Shown one piece after another: positions 35,796 through 43,718 of a DNA stretch of 64,000 nt. Within the stretch, counting starts at the first letter, position 1, and the number at the start of each line of letters is the position of its first letter. This stretch comes from Acetobacteraceae bacterium AT-5844 (GTDB taxonomy: Bacteria > Pseudomonadota > Alphaproteobacteria > Acetobacterales > Acetobacteraceae), in assembly GCA_000245075.1 (NCBI GenBank), contig JH599974.1:110000-173999 (forward strand), written 5' to 3'. Below the pieces are notes generated by a model. That model was given only the letters and a program-made list of their open reading frames with translations. It was not told the origin of the DNA and searched no databases. A program made the translations under genes and the position numbers.

Positions 35796-37208
35796 ATGAA
35801 GAACAGTGCCGAAATCTGGAATGTGGTCGATGAGAAGCGGAAGCCCTACATCGAACTCAGCGACCGCATCTGGGGCATGCCGGAGCTGAATTTCCACGAA
35901 GTGCGTTCCGCCGCCGAACACGCTGCCCAGCTGGAACGAGAGGGTTTCCGCGTGGAGACCGGTGTCGGCGGGCTGCCCACGGCGGTGATGGGTGAGGCGG
36001 GGGAGGGCGGCCCCGTGATCGCCATCCTCGGCGAGTACGATGCTTTGCCGGAGCTTTCTCAGGAGGCCGGCGTGGCCGAGCACCGGCCGCTGCCGGGCCA
36101 GGGCGCGGGCCATGGCTGCGGCCATAACCTGCTGGGCGCCGGCGCAATGCTGGCCGCGGCCGCGGTGAAGGACTGGCTGGCGGCGCGGGGCATGAAGGGG
36201 CGTGTCCGCTATTATGGGTGCCCAGCCGAGGAAGGCGGCGCCGGCAAGGCGTTCATGGTGAAGGAAGGCGCCTTCAAGGACGTGGACATCGCCATCTCCT
36301 GGCATCCGGCCGCCTTCGCCAGCGTGACGGAACCCGTTTCCCTTGCCAACACCACCATCGATTTCGAGTTCACCGGCCGGTCTTCCCATGCCGCCGCCGC
36401 GCCGCATCTGGGCCGCTCCGCGCTGGATGCGATCGAGCTGATGAATGTCGGCGTGAACTACATGCGCGAGCATATGCCGAGCGATGCGCGCATCCACTAT
36501 GCCTATCTCGACGCCGGTGGCATCGCTCCCAATGTCGTGCAGGGCAAGGCCAAGGTGCGTTACGTGGTGCGCGCGCCGGAAGTGGCGGAGGTGCATGCCC
36601 TTCTCGCCCGTGTAGGCCGGATCGCGGAGGGTGCCGCGCTGATGACGGAAACCTCCGTCACATCCAAGGTCGTCAGCGCGATGAGCAACCTGCTGGCCAA
36701 CCTGCCGCTGGAAGACGCCATGCAGCGCAATTTCGACCGGCTTGGCCCGCCGCCCTTTGATGCGGAGGATATGGCTTTCGCGCGGCAGATGCAGGCGACG
36801 GTCACGCGGCAGGATGTGGAGACCGCCTTCCGGCGCGCCGGCCTGCCGGTGACCGATGTGCCGCTCTGCACCACCATTGCGCCGAAATCGGCGCCCGGCC
36901 CGAAGATGATGGGTTCCACCGATGTCGGCGACGTCTCCTGGGCCGTGCCGACCGTGCAGGCCCGCGGCGCGACCTATACCATCGGCACACCGGGCCATTC
37001 CTGGCAGCTGACGGCACACGGCAAGTCGCCGCTGGCCCATAAGGGCATGGTGCATGTGGCCAAGGCGATGGCTGGCGTGGCCGTGGACGTGTTGAGCGAC
37101 TCCGCTCTTCTGGAGCAGGCGAAAGCCGATTTCCGCGAGCGGCTGGAGCGCTCCCCTTACACCCCGCTGCTACCGGACGACGCGAAGCCGGCATTCGATA
37201 TGTGCTGA
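35796..37208 (+). CDS. M20-family amidohydrolase, AbgB-like (p-aminobenzoyl-glutamate hydrolase subunit B type)
   Basis: 470-residue amidohydrolase of the AbgB branch. Recognisable segments are SDRIWGMPELNFHE at the N-terminus, ILGEYDALPELSQ, the metal site GHGCGHNLLGAG, CPAEEGGAGK and FTGRSSHAAAAPHLGRSA, and the late PGHSWQLTAHG. The length matches AbgB (about 480). E. coli AbgB works with AbgA, a shorter M20 partner; the two hydrolases just upstream could fill that role but belong to other branches. GGAG precedes the ATG. A perfect GC-rich hairpin follows its stop. Confidence 0.9.
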   Translation: MKNSAEIWNVVDEKRKPYIELSDRIWGMPELNFHEVRSAAEHAAQLEREGFRVETGVGGLPTAVMGEAGEGGPVIAILGEYDALPELSQEAGVAEHRPLPGQGAGHGCGHNLLGAGAMLAAAAVKDWLAARGMKGRVRYYGCPAEEGGAGKAFMVKEGAFKDVDIAISWHPAAFASVTEPVSLANTTIDFEFTGRSSHAAAAPHLGRSALDAIELMNVGVNYMREHMPSDARIHYAYLDAGGIAPNVVQGKAKVRYVVRAPEVAEVHALLARVGRIAEGAALMTETSVTSKVVSAMSNLLANLPLEDAMQRNFDRLGPPPFDAEDMAFARQMQATVTRQDVETAFRRAGLPVTDVPLCTTIAPKSAPGPKMMGSTDVGDVSWAVPTVQARGATYTIGTPGHSWQLTAHGKSPLAHKGMVHVAKAMAGVAVDVLSDSALLEQAKADFRERLERSPYTPLLPDDAKPAFDMC

Positions 37209-37213
37209 ACCAC

Positions 37214-37243
37214 CCGGGCGGCGGCATCCGCGCCGCCGCCCGG
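37214..37243 (+). terminator. Strong GC hairpin after the AbgB-like gene
   Basis: CCGGGCGGCGGC and GCCGCCGCCCGG form a perfect 12-bp stem with a 6-base loop, six bases past the stop codon. No run of T follows, so termination may be Rho-assisted or the element may stabilise the mRNA end. Confidence 0.55.
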
Positions 37244-37320
37244 CTTGGCGCCGGGCCTGAGCTCGGCCAGAATAGGCGGGCCGGGGCGTCCAAGATCCCA
37301 GGCTATGGGACCCAAGATTG

Positions 37321-38523
37321 ATGCTGCCGCTTTGGGCCAGTGCGCTGGCTGCGACCCTGATCGTTCAGACTGTCAGTTCCTTCGCCAACATGGCCATTCC
37401 GCTGCTGGGTCCGCCGCTGATGGAGCGGGCCGGGCTGTCGCCCGAGAGCATCGGCTTCGTCTCCGCGCTGTCTTCCGCTGGCATATGCTGGTTCCTCGCC
37501 TGTGGCGGGCCGATGCTGGCCCATTATGGCCCTATCCGCAGCCTACAGATCGGGCTGGCATTTACTGGGGCGGGCCTCTTCATTCTGTCTCAACCTATCG
37601 GGTTGCTCAGCCTGCTGGGGGCCTTGGCCATCGGCTTCGGGTCTGGTCCGAACACGCCTGCCGGCAGCCAGATTCTCATTCGCGCCGCGCCGCCACGGCA
37701 TCGCACACTCATTTTCTCCATTAAGCAGGCGGGTGTTCCGCTGGGCGGCGCCCTGGCGGGGTTGATTATCGCGCCGCTCGTGCTGTCCCATGGCCTGACC
37801 ACAGCCTTGTGGACGGTCATCGGCGTCACGCTGGCCACGATCCTGATCGCCTGGCCGTTTCGCCGCAGGCTCGATGGCGAGGAGCAGCGCAGCCGCCCGG
37901 GCTGGGCGCGCTCCCTGCTGTCGTGGTCCACCATGACGCGTTCGCTGGCGACCCTGCGTGCCCATCCATCCCTGCCCTGGCTGGCGGCGCTGGGCGCGTC
38001 CTTCTCGGTGACCCAGGCCTGCCTGATGGCCTTCACCGCCACCTATGTCGTCACCCAGCACGGCGCCTCCCTGGCGGAGGCGGGGCGCGTGGTCGCGGTC
38101 ATGCACACCGCGAGCATGGTCGGGCGTATCACCATGGGCTGGGCGGCGGATCGCATCGGGGCCGCCATGCGTCACCTGGCCCTGCAAGCCGTTGCCTCGG
38201 CGCTGGCGGTGTGCCTGCTGATGGCCAGCAGCGGCCATGGAGCTTGGGCGCTCTATGGCAGTGCCGCGGTCGTGGGTTTTATCGCCATCGGCTGGAACGG
38301 CGTCCATATCGCGGAGCTGGCGCGTGTCGCGCCGCTGGAACTGGTCAGCGACGTGACCTCGGCGGCCAGCCTGTGCGGCTTCGTCGGTTCGATCCTGGGT
38401 CCTTTGATTTTCGCCATGCTGGTTGGCTGGACAGGCAGCTACGCGGTGGCCTTCCTCACCGTGGCGGCGCAGCTCGCCGCCTTCGGCATGGCCGCCATGC
38501 TCTTCATTCGCCGCCGAGGTTGA
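37321..38523 (+). CDS. MFS transporter
   Basis: About 400-residue, 12-helix major facilitator protein. Helix 2-3 loop is degenerate (GPMLAHYGPIRSLQ), while GFGSGPNTPAGSQIL and FSIKQAGVPLGGALAG in helices 4-5 are typical of a cyanate/nitrate-like or organic-anion MFS subgroup. A second-half motif A appears as GWAADRIGAAMR. It starts 77 bases after the hairpin behind the hydrolase operon and is probably the uptake or export step for that pathway. TTG at 37318 is an alternative start. Substrate unknown. Confidence 0.85.
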   Translation: MLPLWASALAATLIVQTVSSFANMAIPLLGPPLMERAGLSPESIGFVSALSSAGICWFLACGGPMLAHYGPIRSLQIGLAFTGAGLFILSQPIGLLSLLGALAIGFGSGPNTPAGSQILIRAAPPRHRTLIFSIKQAGVPLGGALAGLIIAPLVLSHGLTTALWTVIGVTLATILIAWPFRRRLDGEEQRSRPGWARSLLSWSTMTRSLATLRAHPSLPWLAALGASFSVTQACLMAFTATYVVTQHGASLAEAGRVVAVMHTASMVGRITMGWAADRIGAAMRHLALQAVASALAVCLLMASSGHGAWALYGSAAVVGFIAIGWNGVHIAELARVAPLELVSDVTSAASLCGFVGSILGPLIFAMLVGWTGSYAVAFLTVAAQLAAFGMAAMLFIRRRG

Positions 38524-38583
38524 GCTGCTCCTTCAAGCGGTGGGGTCACGATGCCATCTGTGCCCCGGCCGTTGGAGAGCAGT

Positions 38584-39636
38584 ATGACGCGACATCTTGA
38601 ACTGGGCCTGGATACGTTCGGCGACGTCACCGTCGGCGAGGATGGCGCCCTGCTGCCGCAGGCGCAGGTTATCCGCAACGTCCTGGCGGAGGCGGTACTG
38701 GCCGAGGAGAGCGGTATCGACTTCATCGGGCTGGGCGAACACCACCGCGACGATTTCGCCATCTCCTCGCCCGAGGTGCTGCTGGCCGCCATAGCGGCCC
38801 GGACCAACCGCATCCGACTGGGCTCGGCCGTCACGGTGCTCAGTTCGGATGATCCGGTTCGGGTATTCCAGTGCTTCTCTACGGTGGACGCCCTTTCAAA
38901 CGGGCGGGCAGAGGTGATCCTGGGACGCGGCTCCTTCACCGAATCCTTTCCCCTCTTTGGGTTCGAACTGAGCCAGTACGAGACGTTGTTCGAGGAGAAG
39001 CTGGACCTGTTCGCGGCCCTGCTGACGGGAGAGGCTGTGACCTGGCAGGGCACGACGCGTGCCGCGCTACAGGAGCAGCGCGTCTATCCGCCGATCGAGC
39101 AGGGCAGGCTGAAGACATGGGTAGGGGTCGGCGGCAGCCCGAAATCGGTCATCCGCGCCGCGCATTACGGTCTGCCGCTGATGCTGGCCATCATTGGCGG
39201 AGAGCCCGGGCGTTTCCGACCCTTCGTGGATCTGTATCACAAGGCTCTGGCGCAGTTCGGCAAGCGCGACTTGCCTGTCGGGGTGCATTCCCACGGGCAT
39301 GTCGCGGAGACCGACGCGCAGGCGCGTGAGGAGCTCTGGCCTTATTACAAGCGCATGAGAGATCGCATCGGCGCGGAGCGAGGCTGGCCGCCGGCGACCA
39401 TGCGGGACTTCGAGCGTGAGGCGGAGGAGGGGTCGCTCTATCTGGGCTCGCCGGAAACCGTTGCGCGGAAGATCGCGAGAACGGTGGAACTGCTCGGTTT
39501 GTCGCGCTTCGACATGAAGTACAGTTCCGGGCCTCTGCCACATCCTGTGATGATGCGCTCCATTGCGCTGTATGGGCAGGAGGTGATGCCCCGGGTACAG
39601 GCGCTGCTCAAGAAAAGGGAGGAGACGGCTGGCTGA
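38584..39636 (+). CDS. LLM-class flavin-dependent oxidoreductase (luciferase-like)
   Basis: 350-residue TIM-barrel flavoenzyme of the bacterial luciferase family, expected to use reduced FMN and oxygen. Motifs include GEHHRDDFAISSPEVLLAAIA, TNRIRLGSAVTVLSSDDPVR and GRAEVILGRGSFTESFPLFG, which place it with the alkanal-monooxygenase-like subgroup that often lacks a defined substrate. A C-terminal LGSPETVARKIARTVELLG is also typical. GGAGAG precedes the ATG. Downstream the composition drops sharply to AT-rich sequence. No flavin reductase is adjacent. Confidence 0.9.
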   Translation: MTRHLELGLDTFGDVTVGEDGALLPQAQVIRNVLAEAVLAEESGIDFIGLGEHHRDDFAISSPEVLLAAIAARTNRIRLGSAVTVLSSDDPVRVFQCFSTVDALSNGRAEVILGRGSFTESFPLFGFELSQYETLFEEKLDLFAALLTGEAVTWQGTTRAALQEQRVYPPIEQGRLKTWVGVGGSPKSVIRAAHYGLPLMLAIIGGEPGRFRPFVDLYHKALAQFGKRDLPVGVHSHGHVAETDAQAREELWPYYKRMRDRIGAERGWPPATMRDFEREAEEGSLYLGSPETVARKIARTVELLGLSRFDMKYSSGPLPHPVMMRSIALYGQEVMPRVQALLKKREETAG

Positions 39637-39948
39637 TCCAGAAATATCGTCGAAATTTTCTCGGATCCATTTCTAATTATTCGGAAAATTATCTGACGAA
39701 TAATAATAAAACCCGTATCGTCGCCCAATATGGTTCTTGATTGATTGCAAATCATCTTGCAGTAAATGACAATATTATAGATTTTCTCCACTCTATGACG
39801 ATTTGTACTTGATTTTTCGTGTCGATCCGGTATGAGATAACGCAAATTTAACCGGGCGGCGGCGCGGATCTGGGTCTTAATCGCGCCGTGCGCCCTTGCC
39901 GGGATCAGTTGCGGGACCATGCCGCCCTGGCCCTCTTTGGAGACGTAC
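39637..39948. other. AT-rich intergenic region before the PtsN-Mrp operon
   Basis: 312 bases with no gene. The first 210 or so are strikingly AT-rich (runs such as TAATAATAATAAAA and AATATTATAG) in an otherwise very GC-rich window. It must hold the promoter for the EIIA-mrp operon. I cannot name a specific -35/-10 pair with confidence. It may be a curved upstream element or a trace of acquired DNA. Confidence 0.7.
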
Positions 39949-40431
39949 ATGGCGCTTGCCGACCTCTTCCCAGCTGCGGAAGGCATTCTCAGCCTGGGTC
40001 CGGCCAATAAGACCGAGCTGCTCGAAATGGTCTCGGCCGTCGCCGCCGCCAAGATGGGGCGCGACAAGGACGAGGTCCTGGATGCCCTGCAGGCGCGGGA
40101 GCGGCTGGGGTCCACCGCGCTCGGGCGGGGGGTTGCCCTGCCGCATACGCGGATGGAGGGGATGCAGGCGCCTGTCGCCATCCTGGCCCGGCTGACCCGG
40201 CCTATCGAGTTCGATGCGCGGGATGGGGAGCCGGTGGATCTGGTCTTCACTGTGCTGTGGCCCGAGGAGGAGGCGGAAGGCTTCCTGCCGGCGCTTTCCA
40301 ATATCTGCCGGGTGTTGCGGGATAATCAGCTCCCGCGCCAGCTGCGTCAGGCCAAGTCGTCCGAGGAGGCCCTCGCCATGCTGAAGGCTGCCGACCACGC
40401 CAGCCCGGACGAACGGTCCGAGGAGTACTGA
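39949..40431 (+). CDS. PTS EIIA-type regulatory protein (PtsN/EIIA-Ntr-like)
   Basis: 160-residue EIIA domain of the fructose/nitrogen type. The phospho-accepting histidine is His66 in GVALPHTRMEG, preceded by ERLGSTALGRG as in PtsN. No EIIB or EIIC domain is attached and no sugar permease adjoins it, so its role is regulatory. GGAG before the ATG at 39949 supports that start over one ten codons upstream. It ends 63 bases before the mrpA gene on the same strand and is likely cotranscribed. PtsN is known to bind and inhibit TrkA and other K+ proteins in E. coli, so control of the Mrp antiporter is a reasonable inference. Confidence 0.85.
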   Translation: MALADLFPAAEGILSLGPANKTELLEMVSAVAAAKMGRDKDEVLDALQARERLGSTALGRGVALPHTRMEGMQAPVAILARLTRPIEFDARDGEPVDLVFTVLWPEEEAEGFLPALSNICRVLRDNQLPRQLRQAKSSEEALAMLKAADHASPDERSEEY

Positions 40432-40494
40432 CCCGACCCTTCGCGTCCAGGAGGGCGCGCCCACCAGAATGAATATGGAGAGCACGGCGCCCCG

Positions 40495-43374
40495 ATGCCT
40501 GACGCCCTTTACCTCTCGGCCGCTATCGGCTTGCCCTATCTCGGCGCTTTCATCGCCGCCCTGCTGCCCTCCAACGCCCGTAATCTCGAAGCATGGCTCG
40601 CCGGCGGTGTCGCGCTGCTGGCGCTGTTCATGGTCTGGTTCGGCTATGCGGAAGTGGCGCAGGGCGGGGTGCCGCGCGCGGAGTTTCCGTGGGCATCCGA
40701 TCTGGGGCTGACCTTCGTGTTGCGGATGGACGGCCTGGCGTCCGTCTTCGCCACGATGGTGGCGGGCATCGGCTTCCTGGTTGTGCTCTACGCGCGCTAC
40801 TACATGTCGCCGGAAGACCCCATTCCGCGCTTCTTCGCCTTCCTGCTGGCCTTCATGGGCTCGATGATGGGGCTGGTGCTCTCAGGCAACCTCATCCAGA
40901 TGGTCTTCTTCTGGGAGCTGACCAGCCTCTTTTCCTTCCTGCTGATCGGCTATTGGCAGCATCTGGCCGCAGCCCGGGACGGTGCCCGCATGGCGCTGAC
41001 GGTGACGGCGGCAGGCGGCCTTGCCCTGTTCGCCGGCGTGTTGCTGCTCGGGCATATCGTCGGCAGCTATGACATCGACCAGGTGCTGGCGGCGGGAGAT
41101 ATCATCCGCGATCACCCGCTCTACCTGCCGACGCTGGTGCTGATCCTGCTCGGGGCGCTGACCAAGAGCGCGCAGTTCCCCTTCCATTTCTGGCTGCCGC
41201 AGGCGATGGCCGCGCCCACCCCGGTTTCCGCCTATCTGCACTCGGCGACGCTGGTGAAGGCCGGCATCTTCCTGATGACGCGCCTCTGGCCGGTGATGGC
41301 CGGGACCGATGCGTGGTTCTGGATCCTCGGCACCTGCGGCATGCTGACGCTGCTCATCGGCGCCTATGTCGCGATTTTCCAGCACGACCTGAAGGGGCTG
41401 CTCGCCTATTCGACCATCAGCCATCTCGGTCTGATCACGTTGCTGCTCAGCCTGAACAGTCCGCTCGCCATGGTCGCCGCCATCTTCCACACCATGAACC
41501 ATGCGACCTTCAAGGCATCGCTCTTCATGGCCACCGGTATCATCGACCACGAGACAGGCACTCGCGATATCCGGCGACTTTCAGGCCTCAATACATCCAT
41601 GCCATTCACCGCCCGGCTCGCCATGGTGGCGGCAGCCGCGATGGCGGGCGTGCCGCTGCTGAACGGCTTCATCTCCAAGGAGATGTTCTTCACCGAGGCA
41701 CTGACGGCCGCGAACGCGCCGACCCTGCTGCACAGCATCCTGCCGCTGGTCGCGACCGTGGCCGGCATGTTCGCCGTGACCTACTCGCTGCGCTTCATTC
41801 ACGGTGCTTTCTTTGGGCCTGAGGCCACCGACCTCCCCAAAAAGCCGCATGAGCCGCCGCAGTGGATGCGCCTGCCGGTGGAAGTCCTGGTTTTCGGCTG
41901 CATGATCGTCGGTATCCTGCCCGCGGCGACGATCGGGCCGTTCCTTGATGTGGCCGTGCGTTCCGTGCTGGGCGATGCCACACCCGCCTACAGCCTGGCT
42001 GTCTGGCATGGCTTCAACCTGCCATTGGCGATGAGCCTTGTCGCCTTGGCGGGTGGTGTTGCTCTGTATGTGCTGTTGCAGCGCCACCTGAATGCCGGCG
42101 TCGATGGTACGCCGCTGCTTCAGGGGCTGGATGGGCGCCGCATCTTCGACCAGACGATGGTGTTCCTCTCCTGGCGGCTGGCGCGCACGCTGGAGCGCCT
42201 GCTGGGCACCAGCGGCCTGCAGATGCAGCTGCGCCTCATGGTGTGCATCGCTTTCCTCGCTGCTGTCCTGGCGTTGTGGCCATACGGGCTGCGGCCGGGC
42301 GACGTGGCGATGACAGGAGTGGACCCGGTCGTCCTGCTGATGTGGCTGGTGGGCGCGGGTTGCGCGATTGGGGCCGCTTATCAGGCCAAGTACCACCGGC
42401 TGGCAGCCACCATCCTGCTTGGCGGGGCAGGATTGGTGACTTGCCTCACCTTCATCTGGTTCTCCGCACCGGATCTGGCACTCACCCAGCTCCTGGTGGA
42501 GGTGGTGACGGCGGTGCTGTTGCTGCTCGGTCTGCGCTGGCTGCCGAAGCGTATCGAGAATGCCGGTGCCACCACCGTGCCGGCGCGACTACGGCGCTAC
42601 CGCGATCTGGGTATTGCGGTCATGTCCGGCCTGGGCCTCGCGGCTCTTTCTTACGCCACCATGACGCGCGTCTCGCCCGAAGGCATCTCCCGCCACTTCC
42701 TGGAGCGCGCCTATACCGAGGGAGGCGGCACCAACGTCGTCAACGTGATCCTGGTGGATTTCCGCGGCTTCGACACGCTGGGCGAGATCACCGTAGTGGG
42801 CATCGTAGCGCTGACGGTCTTCGCTCTGCTTCGCCGCTTCCGCCCCTCCAAGGAGAGCATCGGCGTGCCGGAGCAGCAGCATGGCAATGCGCAGGCCTGG
42901 CTGCGGATTCCGGCGGTGACCATGCGGCTGCTGTTCCCCGTCATCGGCCTCGTCGCAGTCTTCCTGCTGCTGCGCGGGCATGATCTGCCGGGTGGCGGCT
43001 TCGCGGCGGGGCTGATGATGTCCATCGCCATCCTGCTGCAGTACATGGCTGGTGGCACCCGCTGGGTAGAGGATCATATTCGCGTCCATCCGCTCCGCTG
43101 GATGGGAGTCGGCCTGCTACTGGCTGCGGGGACCGGCCTGGGCGCCGTCGTGGCGGGGCGGCCTTTCCTGACCTCCTACTTCGCTTATGCCGATCTCGGC
43201 TGGCTCGGGAAGCTGCCCATGGCCAGCGCCCTCCTGTTCGATCTGGGTGTCTTCGCCCTGGTCTTCGGCGCAACGGTGCTGATCCTCATCGCCATCGCGC
43301 ACCAGTCGGTGCGCAGTCAGCGGGCCGCGCCACCACCACCGCCCAGCAGCCTGATCCCGGGAGGATATGACTGA
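40495..43374 (+). CDS. mrpA: Mrp (Mnh) Na+/H+ antiporter subunit A fused to subunit B
   Basis: 959-residue subunit of the multi-protein cation/proton antiporter, related to NuoL. The NuoL-like core has the conserved MVFFWELTSLFSFLLIG (Glu in helix 5), PFHFWLPQAMAAPTPVSAYLHSATLVKAGIFL and LLAYSTISHLG, all about residues 130-320. The C-terminal part (about 790-950) has the MrpB domain, with LLLRGHDLPGGGFAAGLMMS. Fusion of A and B is the rule in proteobacterial six-gene mrp operons, so no separate mrpB is expected. The stop overlaps mrpC by one base. Confidence 0.95.
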   Translation: MPDALYLSAAIGLPYLGAFIAALLPSNARNLEAWLAGGVALLALFMVWFGYAEVAQGGVPRAEFPWASDLGLTFVLRMDGLASVFATMVAGIGFLVVLYARYYMSPEDPIPRFFAFLLAFMGSMMGLVLSGNLIQMVFFWELTSLFSFLLIGYWQHLAAARDGARMALTVTAAGGLALFAGVLLLGHIVGSYDIDQVLAAGDIIRDHPLYLPTLVLILLGALTKSAQFPFHFWLPQAMAAPTPVSAYLHSATLVKAGIFLMTRLWPVMAGTDAWFWILGTCGMLTLLIGAYVAIFQHDLKGLLAYSTISHLGLITLLLSLNSPLAMVAAIFHTMNHATFKASLFMATGIIDHETGTRDIRRLSGLNTSMPFTARLAMVAAAAMAGVPLLNGFISKEMFFTEALTAANAPTLLHSILPLVATVAGMFAVTYSLRFIHGAFFGPEATDLPKKPHEPPQWMRLPVEVLVFGCMIVGILPAATIGPFLDVAVRSVLGDATPAYSLAVWHGFNLPLAMSLVALAGGVALYVLLQRHLNAGVDGTPLLQGLDGRRIFDQTMVFLSWRLARTLERLLGTSGLQMQLRLMVCIAFLAAVLALWPYGLRPGDVAMTGVDPVVLLMWLVGAGCAIGAAYQAKYHRLAATILLGGAGLVTCLTFIWFSAPDLALTQLLVEVVTAVLLLLGLRWLPKRIENAGATTVPARLRRYRDLGIAVMSGLGLAALSYATMTRVSPEGISRHFLERAYTEGGGTNVVNVILVDFRGFDTLGEITVVGIVALTVFALLRRFRPSKESIGVPEQQHGNAQAWLRIPAVTMRLLFPVIGLVAVFLLLRGHDLPGGGFAAGLMMSIAILLQYMAGGTRWVEDHIRVHPLRWMGVGLLLAAGTGLGAVVAGRPFLTSYFAYADLGWLGKLPMASALLFDLGVFALVFGATVLILIAIAHQSVRSQRAAPPPPPSSLIPGGYD

Positions 43375-43718
43375 TGGAACTGATCCTCGCTCTCAGCATC
43401 GGCGTGCTCGGTGGCTCTGGCGTATGGCTGCTGATGCGGCCGCGCACCTTTCAGCTCATCATCGGCCTTTCGCTGCTGTCCTACGCCGTGAACCTGTTCA
43501 TCTTCAGCATGGGCCGCTTTCCCGTGGGCAAACCCCCGGTACTGGAATCGGCCACGGCCGGGGACCCGGCCGTCTACGCCGACCCTCTGCCCCAGGCGCT
43601 GGTGCTGACCGCCATCGTCATCAGCTTCGCCACGACGGCCTTGTTCCTCGTGGTCATGATGGCCGCCCGTGGCCTGACCGGCAGCGACCATGTGGACGGT
43701 AAGGGGCGTGGCTCGTGA
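43374..43718 (+). CDS. mrpC: Mrp Na+/H+ antiporter subunit C
   Basis: 114-residue three-helix subunit related to NuoK. The family pattern GGSGVWLLMRPRTFQLIIGLSL, a Gly-rich central region and the C-terminal DPLPQALVLTAIVISFATTA are all present; the last is diagnostic of MnhC/MrpC. The start overlaps the mrpA stop (TGATG) behind GGGAGGA, and the gene overlaps mrpD by four bases. It is an integral part of the antiporter complex. Confidence 0.95.
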   Translation: MELILALSIGVLGGSGVWLLMRPRTFQLIIGLSLLSYAVNLFIFSMGRFPVGKPPVLESATAGDPAVYADPLPQALVLTAIVISFATTALFLVVMMAARGLTGSDHVDGKGRGS

